Positions 1 to 11,789 of a stretch of 64,000 nucleotides of DNA are shown piece after piece (positions within the stretch are counted from its first letter, which is position 1; every line of letters begins with the position of its first letter). The position numbers and the translations under genes were made by a program. The notes below the pieces were generated by a model, which saw nothing but the letters and a program-made list of their open reading frames with translations, had not been told where the DNA came from and did not search any database. The DNA is from Purshia tridentata (lineage: Eukaryota; Streptophyta; Magnoliopsida; Rosales; Rosaceae): positions 16,821 through 80,820 of the forward strand of contig QANT01005076.1 of the NCBI GenBank assembly GCA_003254885.1, read 5' to 3'.

Positions 1-1010
1 CTCTTGATAATATTGTAGTCCTTGTGGAATTGGTACTGGTGACACAGATGGGACTCAAATTCATCAATCACATTTCATCATTTAACTTAACCTAACAAAT
101 GTTTTCACATTGCAAGTGGCTTCCAAAACATATTCTTGAAATTATTCCTACTTCAGTTTGTGGCAATACTTCATTCTCAATAGAAAAGAAAAAAACAGGA
201 AGCAGTTATCAAATCCCAGAACTGCCACAGCAGCAGAGGATATAGAATGATTAAGGGACAAACAAAAGGATTATTTATAATGTAGAAAAACATCTCACTA
301 CATTGACAGCTCATATGAAAGAAAAGGGGAGCACTAACTAAGCACCTACTTATATTGCAAAGAGTTCTAATTGATTAAGTAATTAATTTTTGGTGGGGAC
401 ATGGTGTTCATTATAACACATTAATTGGACCCATTAGTTGAAGTCATTATATATATGTTTCATAATCAAACCAAACAAACATGCACATCTACTTTTAACT
501 AAAGATGTAAAAATAATTTGTACAAAGCAAATCCAAAGTAGGCATCCAAAAATGATTGTGACATGCATTCTTAGACAAGAAGGTTCTTGATTTGACTATC
601 GCATATACACCTTGTATCCTTGTTTGGGTTTCCCCACTAGCACAGAGAGAGAGAGGTTTGAGTAGAAAGCAAGCAACACAAAGGGGCAGAAAAAACCACA
701 CTTTCATTTTTTCCGATATCAAGCAAGCATATATTCCAGTTTTGCTGCAGCATGCAAAAATAATTAATGGGGCAAAAGATGATCATATGCAAGCGGTGAT
801 GGAACAGGAACACTTCACCTTCCCATAAAATACGATTTCTCTCTTAGACCTTTTAATCCTTTTGGTATTCCTTCAGCCACACATCTCTAACGAAAGTGAC
901 TGAAAGTTGGACCGCTAGAGAATCAATCTAGCTTTATGGCCATTTGTCTATTCCATTGCTCTTTCTTTGGGCCATTCTAGGGAGCTCCAAGCCTGCTTAG
1001 GCTGCCCTCG
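1..1010. other. Intergenic, upstream of X8 gene
   Basis: AT-rich DNA with no supportable gene. Short open frames around 495-828 on both strands lack splice context or recognisable domains. The last 150 bases lead into the promoter of the X8 gene. Confidence 0.6.
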
Positions 1011-1015
1011 CTCTT

Positions 1016-1022
1016 TATAAAA
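1016..1022 (+). promoter_or_regulatory. TATA box of X8-domain gene
   Basis: TATAAAA lies 113 bases upstream of the ATG at 1129. This spacing is normal for a plant core promoter followed by an 80-base leader. Confidence 0.7.
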
Positions 1023-1128
1023 GCTCCCTCTGCATACCTGCTTGTAGTCTTTGAGTTTTGTGAGAATTGGAGCAAAGTAGAAGAAAGCTTAACTTGAAGT
1101 TTCTGGGTATTGTACTTGGAAGCTAGCC

Positions 1129-2488
1129 ATGGAAACAAGCAGAGACTGCACAAGAATTTGCATTATTTCTCTCTGTGTAATTGTGGCAACTATTTCCTTC
1201 ACTCAATGTGGTAAGCCTCTTCCTTGTAACCCACATTATATATACTGAGGCAGAGCATGAGAGCAGGGGAGTAAATTTTATTATGATCATAATTGATTAA
1301 TTAAGTGTATCAGTAAGCAAATATCACATAAATATATGTTAGTTGACAAGCTAGCCTATCTTTTGGCAGATGCAACAAGATCAATGAGATTACTGGAACG
1401 TCCAAGTCCAACAAAACACAGAAGTCTGTTTCTCAGAACTGCAAAGAAATTGAAGCTAGTGAAGCGCATTGAATATTTGCCATTGGATTTAGATTCATCA
1501 AAGCAAAGCCAACAACCCTATGTGAGTTCACCATTTACATTGCCACCTTATGATTCACTAGCTCCAATAAATGCACCTCCATTTTGTACATACCCACCCA
1601 ATACTCCACAAACCCCCTCCACAACTGTTCCAACACCTGATGCCTTATCATCACCACCAGGTCCCTACCTTTACATTCCACCTGTCCTGCCCATGCAAAG
1701 CCCACCTCCAGGCCCAACAAGCCCAACAGGCATTGTCCCGGGCCCACCAGAATCTATCTCCACCCCTATTCCTCCCGAAACCGTTCCAGGCCCACCAGAG
1801 GCAATACCTAGTCCCACTATCTATGTCCCAAGCCCACCTGATTATGAGCCCAGCCCACCTGAATTTGTCCCAAGCCCACCCTCTACTGTTCCATCTCCTA
1901 TTGGGCTTGTCCCAAGCCCACCTTTGTCTGTTCCATCTCCCACCGAGTTTCAACCAAGCCCAGTGTTCTTACCTCCGATTGTGTTCCCTCCACCAACAAC
2001 GCCGCCAAGCCCAAAAACTAGCCCAACGATAGCCTTATGGTGCGTGGCTAAGCCGTCGGTGCCCGACCCAATCATTAAAGAAGCCATGAATTATGCTTGT
2101 GGATCTGGAGCAGATTGTGGGTCCATTCAGCCCAATGGGCCGTGCTTTGAGCCCAACTCATTGTTTGCCCATGCTTCCTATGCCTACAATAGTTACTGGC
2201 AAAGAACTAGGGTTGGTGGTGGCACCTGTGATTTTGGAGGAACAGCCATGCTAGTCACTGTTGATCCAAGTAAGTTTACCAATATATAGTGCAGTATGCC
2301 ATTACCTTTCTAGCCATTACCACATATAGAAACATAGTACAAGTGTAGAACCTTGTTTTGGCCCAACAATTATTTTTTAGTTAGTCCCATAACATTTCTA
2401 TAAGGAATTTTAGTTTCAATAATACTAATCCATTATCTTTGGTGATGTCTCCACAGGTTATGATGGGTGCCGATTTGACTACTTTTAA
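1129..2488 (+). CDS. Secreted proline-rich X8 (CBM43) domain protein
   Basis: Three exons (1129-1210, 1370-2269, 2457-2488) join in phase to a 337-residue protein. The start at 1129 gives a hydrophobic signal peptide (ISLCVIVATISF) that ends just before intron 1. Residues about 60-245 are proline-rich, with repeated PSPP/VPSP units as in wall proteins. Residues 251-336 form an X8 domain: it starts at WCVAKP, has the six family cysteines (WC, AC, DC, PC, TC, GC) and ends DGCRFDYF. X8 domains bind beta-1,3-glucan (callose), and members act at plasmodesmata or in the cell wall. There is no hydrophobic GPI-signal tail after X8, so it is probably soluble and secreted rather than membrane-anchored. 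The long Pro-rich spacer before X8, instead of after it, differs from the PDCB layout. The exact subfamily is unsure; the X8 assignment is firm. Confidence 0.88.
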
Positions 2489-3769
2489 TCATAGGAGACC
2501 AAGATCATAATCACAAGGCAGACCTCTCTTCTTCTTTTTCTTTCCTTTTCAATTTATTCATACAAAAAGGTACCAAATTTCATATATGGTACCATAATTT
2601 GAAGAGGAATTTTGTAATTACAATGTAGCTTGCAGTGTTGAAATTCTTCTCTCTTTTGTGTAATGGATATGTCTCTTTCTCTGCATCTGTATGCATAATA
2701 TACATGCATTGCAGAACATATTGTTAAAATTTTGCGTCAAACGACTCAAATTAATAAATGAAATCAACATTCACAAAAAGTATAGTATTTGTTGGATGTG
2801 CATGTATCTAGTACTATCATTTACAGAGTGTTGTGAATTTGAGTAGCACCATAAGAATGAAATGTGATGATTAATACACCCCTTACTCCTTCAGATGAAT
2901 GTGTGTGACTTTTCTAAATTAAAAAACAGAGTCAGAAAGACCAACAAGGAAAAAGAGAGATAGACCATCAACCTTGTAGGCTCTTAAATTTGTTATGAGA
3001 AGACGGAGAGCAAACTTTTTAGGTTGAGAAGAACTGACACTCAACTGATAATGAGAAAGGCAAAGTTTGCTTTGCCAAATCAGATTGAAACTTTGGCCAA
3101 AAAAAAAAAAATCAGATTGAAACAACAGGGTCTGCTTTTATTGGTGTCCCTACCATGACAACGTTGTCTATTATATATTATCCCAAAACTTGGAAAGTCT
3201 TATGATGGGTTGATCTACTAGGACTAGGAGATCATTCTTATCTTCTATGAAATAATATATACTCCATATATCCATGGTGATTCGGTGATCGACCACTTAA
3301 ATTGAAGCACTTTCTTGCCCAATAATTTAGAAACCACACATTGTGATTAAAATAATGAAATAATGTAAACAACTTTGTAGAAAGAAAGATTACATAAAGT
3401 TCATACTTCATTAAAGAGGTTTCGACGGTCTTTTGATAAAAAAAAGAGGAGATTTTATGTTTTAATTCCTTTTTTTTTTAAATAAAGAAAAAAAACAGTG
3501 AATTTTACCTCCATCCATGTACTAGAAAAAGTAAAGGAAAAAGAGTTGAAGTTGATCTTTAAAAAAGCAACTTGATTTCCACGCGGCTACAAGCACCCGC
3601 CCCACAGCCAAGCAAGAAATTTGGACGTTTCCCTCCATATTTTACCCAACTCCTCACTTCCGCTCGAAGACAACTAAACGAAGTAGAAACCACCCAAAAC
3701 CCTGAACCCCACTCCTTAACTTCCCAGCTCTCACTCTGTCTTGGCGGCGCCGCCATCACCACCACCACA
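2489..3769. other. Intergenic between X8 gene and IMPDH
   Basis: Contains the 3' UTR of the X8 gene (possible AATAAA-type signal near 2752) and AT-rich spacer. The 200 bases before 3770 are C-rich, as expected for the IMPDH 5' leader. No other gene seen. Confidence 0.6.
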
Positions 3770-6643
3770 ATGTCAGTCATCGAAGACGGGTTCTCCTCCG
3801 ACCGGCTCTTCAACCAGGGCTACTCCTACACCTACGATGACGTCATCTTCCTCCCTCACTACATCGACTTTCCCACCGACGCCGTCAACCTCTCCACCAG
3901 CCTCAGCCGCCGCATCTCCCTTTCTATCCCCTGCGTCTCTTCCCCCATGGACACCGTCACCGAGGCCCACATGGCCATCTCCATGGCTGCTCTCGGCGGC
4001 ATCGGCATCGTCCACTCCAACACCACCCCCTCCGAACAAGCCTCCGCCGTCCGATCCGTCAAGTCCCGCCGCGTCCCCCTCCTCTCCAACCCCGTCTTCA
4101 AATCTCCAGACGATCGCATCCAATACGACGACGTCTTCGACACTTACAATCCTTACGTTTTGGTCACCGAGACCGGAAGCCCCAATTCGAAGATTTTGGG
4201 GTACGTGGCGAGCCGGGATTGGGTCAAACTGGAGGATAAGGAGGTGAAGATTTACGATTACATGGTGAGCTGTTCGGACTTCAGTGTGCCGTGGAGTTAC
4301 GATTTGGGGAGGATTGGGGAATATATGGAGGAGAAAGGGCGGGATGTGGTGACGACTGTGAAGGGTGATGAGGTTGTCGACGTGGTGGCGAAGGAGGAGG
4401 TGGAGCGGCTTCGGGGGTACCCGAAATTGGGGGTGGGGACGGTGGGGCCCGACGGGGCGTGGCGGGTCGGTGCGGCGATAGGGACGAGGGAGCAGGATAA
4501 GGATAGGCTGGAGGCGTTGGTGAAGGCAGGGGTTGATGTGGTGGTGTTGGATAGCTCTCAGGGGAACTCTGTTTATCAGATTGAGATGATCAAGTATGTG
4601 AAGAGAATGTACTCGCATTTGGATGTGGTGGGCGGGAATGTGGTGACGGTGAGTCAGGCCCAGAATTTGATTCAGGCTGGTGTTGATGGGTTGAGGGTTG
4701 GAATGGGATCTGGGTCAATTTGTACCACTCAGGAGGTCTGCGCCGTCGGCCGCGGACAGGTATAAAAATGCCTTCTTTTTGTGTTTTTAGATTGGGTTAT
4801 GATTGATGGTGGTTTTGTAGATTTTGGAGGTGAATGGATTCGAAGTTATGGCTTATGGGATGTGTGTTGTTTGGTTAAATTACTTGAATTTCACTATATA
4901 CTGAATTAAAGAAATGTACCTATCAAATGGGTGCCTTACTCTCTTGCTATCAGATCCTTGGAAACATTGAACTTAGAAGACAAAGGTTTCACTTTACCTT
5001 ATGGTTGTGAAAACCCTGTAGTTGACTAAATCAGTGAAATAGTCTGTAAAATGCAACACTATATAATACCATTGGGAACTTTTTAAGACTGAGTTTGACA
5101 GTGTCATTCTTAAGGGATGCTGACAGTGATACCATTTTATACTCAAAGTTGATTTGTTTTGGTTATATGCTTCAGGCGACTGCTGTTTACAAGGTTGCAT
5201 CTATTGCTTCACAAAGTGGTGTGCCTGTCATTGCTGATGGTGGAATTTCCAATTCAGGACACATTGTCAAGGCTTTGGTCCTTGGAGGTTCTACTGTCAT
5301 GATGGGAAGCTTCTTAGCTGGAAGCACTGAGGCTCCTGGGGTTTATGAGTATCAGGTATGTCAGAGATGTTACACATCTTTCATTTCTAAATCGGATATA
5401 CTGCCCACACCGTCAAATAGAATTGTTAGTTTTACACCTCTTGCACCTTGTATGTGTTTTATCTGAATAGATGTCATCTATTTCATTGATGGTTTTTGGA
5501 GAGGTTGAAGGAGTTTATTATGTAGGATTGCACAATATTAGAATCGTGGCTGTAGCTGGTAAAGAAACTTAGCTAGAAGATGTGTCAGCATGCTTAACCG
5601 GTACCGACAAAAGCATTGTTTCTGAAATATGAGTAATTTCATTTTTTCTGTATCAGAATGGTCGACGGGTCAAAAAATATCGAGGCATGGGCTCTCTTGA
5701 AGCAATGACAAAAGGGAGCGATCAAAGGTACTTGGGTGATACAGCTAAGCTGAAAATTGCACAGGGGGTGGTTGGGGCAGTTGCAGACAAAGGTTCTGTT
5801 TTGAAGTTCATACCTTACTCAATGCAAGCGGTGAAACAAGGTTTCCAAGATCTTGGTGCCTCTTCTCTGCAGTCTGCTCATGACCTCTTAAGATCAAGCA
5901 TTTTAAGGCTAGAGGTACAGCAACCATTTTCCATACGTTTTTGTGTTATTCATGGCATTATTATCAAGGAAGTCATTTGCTCTCTATGCTTGAATTGGAA
6001 ACCGTGTTGTAGTTGATGATTCTTGCAATAACTTACTCTACCCTGTTCCGTTATCTGTTGTATTCTAGTTCATCACTTTCAAGGGAAAGCTACCAATAAA
6101 AGTGGGGAAGAAGCCCTATTAATCAATAATATTGATAGAGTGTCACTCATATACCAACAGAAAATATTTAGTTGTAGAACAGATATACGTGTTAAAAATC
6201 TATATATTTGGGTGATTCTTTGTGCCATTAACAGCCATCTCATAACTTTACATCCCTTTAGGTATTTGCGATGGATTATAGACTAGTGCAATTGCATTCT
6301 AAAAGTGTTCCTCTTAATTCCATTGCTAGTCCTAGTCAGATTCCCAATAGATAGCTTATATTCTTTATTTGTTATCCTTAGAAGTTTTAGCAGTTGCCTA
6401 AACTGGTTCTAGGTTAGTTCTGGAGTAGCCTAGTTTTCTTGCTACATCTATTTAATCATAGGAAAGTGCAAACCATGACCATGATTACCTTGCGACAGGT
6501 GTTATGGTGGTATTATTAAGAAGTAATGTGGTTTTATCATGAGTTGATGATGCATTTTATTGTGCATGCAGGTAAGAACCGGAGCAGCACAAGTGGAAGG
6601 TGGAGTACATGGACTGGTTGCTTATGAGAAGAAATCATTTTGA
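3770..6643 (+). CDS. IMPDH: Inosine-5'-monophosphate dehydrogenase
   Basis: Four exons (3770-4759, 5176-5355, 5657-5914, 6572-6643), all phase 0, give 499 residues, the usual plant length. The enzyme oxidises IMP to XMP with NAD+, the committed step of guanine nucleotide synthesis, in the cytosol. Visible landmarks are the N-terminal [10 protein letters not shown], two CBS repeats at about residues 105-230, the DSSQGNS segment, and the catalytic loop [18 protein letters not shown] with the nucleophile at Cys318. VIADGGI in exon 2 and the YRGMGSL flap in exon 3 follow. The frame is open upstream to 3572, but MSVIEDG at 3770 is the family start. Exon 1 is strikingly GC-rich, C/G-ending in codon third positions, unlike exons 2-4; this leaves long antisense open frames that are not genes. 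A decayed copy of the last exon lies at 14978. Confidence 0.95.
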
Positions 6644-7048
6644 TGATTATGTCTCTCTCTCTCTCTCTTCAGCCTGGTCCATTCTTGCAACCAAAATCGC
6701 CAATAGAGCATGAGTGGCAATCTAGTATGTGGCAATCTAGTATCGAGCCTGTCAAACAAACTGGTACAAGTTTTGCAAGACTCTGTTGTTGAGCAGCTAG
6801 CGATGGGAAATTTTGGTCTCAAATGGTTCTCCAGCTGTATTTGTTGGTGGTCATGAGAGCTTCTTCCATCTGTCTGTATTTGTTTGATTGTGCACTTCAA
6901 GTGGAATATATGTTATAGTTCGTTTGCTCTATCAAGTACTTTTGTTTATCATTCCGAGAAGATGAACAGACTTCATTTTCGAAGGTTTTAAGATTTATAT
7001 TTTATATCATTGAATTTTATTATTTTATCATTAAATATTAAACCATAT
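6644..7048 (+). other. IMPDH 3' UTR and spacer
   Basis: A short (CT)n run just after the stop, then probable 3' UTR of IMPDH. No gene seen before the repeat element at 7049. Confidence 0.5.
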
Positions 7049-8322
7049 AGGAGTTAAATTTCGAAATTTTTGGTGAAATTTTGCCGAAAATTTCATTTTT
7101 GGGAGGTATGGAAATTTTAAAACCCTTTCTTCTAAATTTCGTATAAATTTCGAAAATTTCGCCAAAATTTTTGAAATTTTCGGAAATTTTCGAATTCTAT
7201 TCAAACCCTAAAAATCAAAATTAAAATTACACAAAATTGGCATATTAAACTTTAGGGGAATGAAAGCCTATAGTGAGGGAAAAAAACCCATAAAAAAAAA
7301 AGTGATCGGAGTTCGGAGGTGGCCGGAATTGGCAAAAGAAATTGGCGGTGGCAATCTTCAATTTTGCAATTTTGGAAGCACATGGTGGCTGGCCGGCGTG
7401 GAGGAAGGGAAGGAGAAGATGGCTAGTGTCTGGGCCTTTCGCTGGTGGCCTTGGGTTGATCGGAAGGCATGCTTGGTGGCTGGACACGGTGGTGGTTGTT
7501 GTGTGTGGAAGGAAGAAAAAAAAAAAGATGGGAAAGAGAGGTGAGAGTCACGGGCAGGGAGGAGAGAGGAAAAGAAAAAAAAAAGGAAAGAGAGTGGGTC
7601 ACTTTCACGGGCAGCCTGGGCAGGGGAGAGATAAAGAAAAAAATGGAGGAAAAGAAAAAAAAGGAAGGAAAGAAAAAAAGGGAAGAAAAGAAAAAAAGGA
7701 AGGAAAAGAAAGGGAAGAAAAAAAGAAAAAAAAGGAAAGAAAAGAAAAAAATTTAAAATTAATTGGAATTTGATCGTTTGAGACATTTAGACAATTGAAA
7801 AAAAAAAATTTGGGGTTTCGTTTGAGATTTTGTTTAGTCTTTTAGCTTTGAGTTTCACTTAATCTTTACTTTTGAGGTTTCATTTGGTTTTTGGTTTTAG
7901 AGTTTCGTTTTGTTGTTTTTAAATCCTAAACTCTTACAAATTTCTATACCAAAAAATAATTAAAAATAAAAGACCTAAATCTCTAATATCTTATACATTA
8001 TCCAAAAACTATAAAATATAAATAATATACTAATTTCATTTATTAATTATACTAATTTTATTTAACTGTATTTGTCACCAGCGTGCATTATAATCACTTT
8101 AACATATGAAACCTATTATAAAATTTAATTTCTTCAATATTTTTTTTATCAGTATAGTAGATTATATGTTAAATAAACTTATAGTAAAGTTTCATTTAAA
8201 ATTTCGGTATTTTAATAGTAATTTCCGTCATTTCTATTAAAACCCTAGCAAAATCTAAATTTTTTCAAAATTTTCGTCGAAACTTCTATCGAAAATTTCT
8301 ACAGAACCAAAATTTAACTCCT
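7049..8322. mobile_element. TIR-type repeat element, copy 1
   Basis: Begins AGGAGTTAAATTTCG and ends with the inverted form AAATTTAACTCCT. The subterminal 150 bases on both sides are rich in GAAATTT/AAATTTC motifs in opposite orientation. The inside holds a GC-richer block (about 7300-7500) and a purine-only GAAA/GGAA tract (about 7510-7760). A second copy at 13521-14964 matches over its full length. No transposase is encoded, so it is non-autonomous. I could not define a clean target-site duplication, so the superfamily (Mutator-like is a guess) is open. Confidence 0.65.
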
Positions 8323-9110
8323 AATGTAGAAGATTAATTAAAATATTCTTTATAAAAGTACACAGCCCATATTAAAAGTAAAGGTAGAATCTAGTATACT
8401 GACCATCCCATATGAGGACTCCATGAATAACCATTGAAATTTATACGATCACGACAGAGGCTAGGCAGGTCTACCCGCTATTCTCACCATTAACTCGGAC
8501 GTCATTGCTGACCAAATCACTTGTTCATTAACACTGCCAAATTTTTAATAACCATAATGTTATATGTATTACATTTTTTTTGGGAAGATGCATGTAGTTC
8601 TACACGAAATGCATCCCTCTCTATGGTTGATGCATCTGTCATTTTGTCCTTTATACCAACTTATTAGAATATGATCTATCTTACCAAGTTTATTAGTGTT
8701 TTTGGTATTAGTATCTAATTTACTATTATTTGTTTTTATTATACCAATGTCAAAATTTTTAATAAAGTGCTTATATTTTCACTCATGTATCGTATTTTCT
8801 CACTCGCTTTATTCGTACACTCCTTATTAGATTTAAAAATATATGAAATTATTATTCCTATTTCTCGTTATTTCTATAATGCTCCACCCAATAAACATCA
8901 CACTCTCTTAAATTATCATCTCAACCACCCATCTTTTTTTATAATTTATTTCTTTCATAAACTCTGCTTCTACTCTCTCTCCAAATTTAAAATTGATGGC
9001 ACTATTTGATTTGAATTGGTAATAAAAGCTCAATCCCAATATGGACATCCTTGACTATTTGGCACATGCAATTGTATGCATTTATGTGTGTTCACATGCA
9101 TTATATTATA
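8323..9110. other. Upstream half of tandem duplicated unit, copy 1
   Basis: AT-rich non-coding DNA. The part from about 8750 to 9060 matches 10870-11212 (shared block around CACTCCTTATTAGATTTAA and ATGGCACTATTTGATTTGAA-type sequence), so the repeat unit includes sequence far upstream of the small peptide gene. No gene seen. Confidence 0.55.
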
Positions 9111-9118
9111 TATAAATA
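9111..9118 (+). promoter_or_regulatory. TATA box of peptide gene A
   Basis: TATAAATA 40 bases upstream of the ATG at 9158, conserved in the second copy at 11740. It predicts a very short leader. Confidence 0.5.
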
Positions 9119-9157
9119 AGGAGGATCGAAGAATGAAAACTTATATGATATGATAAA

Positions 9158-9717
9158 ATGGTCCTTCACAAGCACTCCTTCTCCTTCATCATTCTATTGC
9201 TTTTCTTGTCATCATCCAATATTATTACATTACTAGTTGAATTTGCGAGCTCCCCACAATATGCCAATATTGCTACCACTCAACTACCTCCTTCCCAAAG
9301 TCCAAAAACCAGTTCGTCTCTCCTTCCCCATACATACTACACAATATTCAATTAGTATATAATAACTGGATCACGTACTATATTAATTAGTATACTATAT
9401 GTATATACTCTAAATTGATCATTAATTAAAGATTTTTTTTTAATTATTATTACTGCAGAAAAGAAGATTAGGCAGCTACTTGTTAAAAGGGGAGCACCCA
9501 TACTCAGTCCTTCGCCTCAAGCTTCTCCTAGTGGTACAGATATGGTTTAAATTTGATTTAATTTCCTACTTACTACTCAAATTAACATGATATATTATTA
9601 CCAACAGGGAGAGCCACCATCATTTAATTTTTATTTTTAGTCCATTAATATATGTATATATTAATTAATATTTGTTAATTTATTGTTATTCCAGTCCGTC
9701 CAGGTTTACACGCATGA
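9158..9717 (+). CDS. Putative small secreted peptide precursor, copy A
   Basis: Not a family I recognise. Three exons (9158-9311, 9459-9533, 9695-9717) join in phase to 83 residues. Residues 1-30 are a strong signal peptide (FIILLLFLSSSNIITLLV). The middle carries TTQLPP, and the basic C-terminal part includes KKKIRQLLVKRGAPILSPSP and ends VRPGLHA. A hydrophobic leader, a basic site and a short Pro/Ser/Gly/His tail is the layout of plant secreted signalling peptides (CEP, PIP and CLE precursors look alike), but no motif of those families is clearly matched. Splice sites and frame are conserved in copy B at 11790, which supports a real gene. The exon 1 donor (A|GTTCGT) is weak; without splicing of exon 2 the frame would end SGTDMV. 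Expression is untested. Confidence 0.5.
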
Positions 9718-9931
9718 TGCAGGAATATTTGGCATACGGCATTGATCACGATCATTGATGATGATGGGGTATATATACTTATACCCATCAAATCTGTATA
9801 TGTATAATATATGATCATGAATAAGTTTACATGTACCAAATGAGAACTTCACCTTCATTGTTATTTCTCAAGTTTTAATGAATAAATGATCGATCGATGT
9901 CGAATTTCATCCTACATTCACCTTGCCACCA

Positions 9932-9935
<4 letters not shown>
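9718..9935 (+). other. 3' region of peptide gene A
   Basis: Matches the 3' region of copy B (12340-12500). In copy A the in-frame stop at 9715 makes this untranslated. Confidence 0.45.
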
Positions 9936-10008
<73 letters not shown>

Positions 10009-10009
10009 N
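9936..10009. repeat. Poly-T run ending at a single N
   Basis: About 73 consecutive T bases followed by one N at 10009. This looks like a sequencing or assembly break in a homopolymer rather than a true feature of this exact length. Confidence 0.8.
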
Positions 10010-11739
10010 TTAATATAGAAAGAGGGTTTTAGGCTTTTAGCCAAGCGGCCCAAGCTCAGTTCATCAGTGTGGTGCTCTTTTCATAGCCCTTAATTCAAAG
10101 AAATGAAACATTATATGATTAATTATCTTAAATAATTGGGTAATGTAGGTCAAAATGAAAAAAAACTTAACCTACACTTCATTTGGCCAAGCAATTAATT
10201 GAGACTTGATGTATTCCACACCAAGCAACCATTAATGAGTCATTGACTGACAAAATCACTTGGACATGAAAAGTCTCATAACAAATTTGATGTGTGATCA
10301 TAATAATACCACGTACATAGACCTTCCCCGCTTTGTATGATATATAAATTTTTTTTTTGGCCTCTCGCTTTGTATGATATTTACATGCCCGCAATACTCC
10401 GTTGTATGCCAAATTAATGAAGTATTAATTAATTAAAACATGTGTTTTTTAATTTCCTTATATGGAAATGGAGAAACCAAATTAAGCTAATACATGCACT
10501 ACATATGATAATTAAATTAGAAATTAATCCCATATTTTGCTTCAACGACTTCAACTTATGACAATTAATTGACAGGCCCCTAATTTCCTTCCCTAGCCGC
10601 TACCTCAGTCCTGACCATATATTAAGGAGCCAGGAAATTGCATTAACTTAGAGACGAAAATTACATTCACAGCTTTTGACTTTCTTAATGCATGCAATAC
10701 TACGTTGTTGTATGCAGTATCCCAAATTATTAGTTAAATTATGTTTTCTTAATTTTCTTAGGTACATTATAAGGTAATAGAGCAGCTAATTAAACTAAAA
10801 CTTATGTACCAGATTGATAAAAAGGTTAACAAGGCCTGCGCTGTTTACTTCTTTCCTTAATAATATTCCTAATGCTATTCTTCTCATCATCCAATCTCTC
10901 TATATCTCTATGAATCTATACTCTCATATACAGATATTTAATGTTTATTGTCGTATTTATTCAGTTGTCTTATTCGTACACTCCTTATTAGATTTAAGAA
11001 GATATGAGAGTATTATTTCTATCTCTCATTATTCCTATATATATAATGCCCCACCCACTAAACATCACACCCTCTTAAACTATCATCTCAACCACCCATT
11101 TTTTTCATAGTTTCTTTTGCTTCATAAACCCTACTTAATTACTCTCTCACCAAATTTAAAATCGATAATACTATTTGATTTGAATTGGTAATAAAAGCCC
11201 AATCCCAATATGGGGAGCCTTCCTCCTCAGTGGAAAGGTAATAAGAAAAAAGAAAGAGTAATATCATCGAGTTTAATTAAATATTGGTGACAGAATAATA
11301 TTAGGGTATAGTAAAGCAATGAATTATTTAAAAAACTGAGTGAGTGAGATGATAGTTTCAAGGGTGGGAAGAGTATTAAGTGGGTGGGTGTTTGAGTTAG
11401 TATATTAAAGAGTATTTTAGGATTAATAGGAGGTGGGAAGGGTGCTTTTATATATTTAAAAATTTAATGTGGGGGTGTAAAAACTAAAGTAAATGGAGAA
11501 ATAAGATAGAGGAGTGAGAATATATTCATTCAATCTTTCTAATAAAGATGGAATTCATTTATTTGTATAAGTGAAGCCCAATACTTGTATTAAAAATATG
11601 GTATTAATTTTCATATATACATAAACATGGACATCCTTGACTAGTTTGGCACATGCAATAGAATGGTCGTCCTTGACTACTTTGGCAAATGCATTTTCAT
11701 ATATGCATTTATGTGTGTTCACATGCATTATATTATATA
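10010..11739. other. Spacer with duplicated non-coding blocks
   Basis: No gene seen. 10200-10290 matches 13415-13515 (block with ATTAATGAGT and GACTGA..AAATCA). 10870-11212 matches the region upstream of peptide gene A. A roughly 410-base insertion (about 11213-11627) interrupts this match; part of it resembles the inverted complement of 10920-11110, so an imperfect hairpin is possible. Confidence 0.5.
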
Positions 11740-11746
11740 TATAAAT
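11740..11746 (+). promoter_or_regulatory. TATA box of peptide gene B
   Basis: TATAAAT 50 bases upstream of the ATG at 11790, in the same relative place as in copy A. Confidence 0.45.
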
Positions 11747-11789
11747 TAGGAGGAGCGAATAAGAATGAAAAATTATATGATATGATAAA

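Noticed and set aside
3773-4618. 281-codon open frame on the minus strand inside IMPDH exon 1
   Set aside because: Shadow of the GC-rich, biased codons of IMPDH; His/Arg-rich nonsense with no domain.
7342-7786. Lys/Glu-rich and Phe/Leu-rich frames of 140 codons
   Set aside because: Translations of the purine tract of the repeat element; low complexity and not conserved in frame in copy 2.
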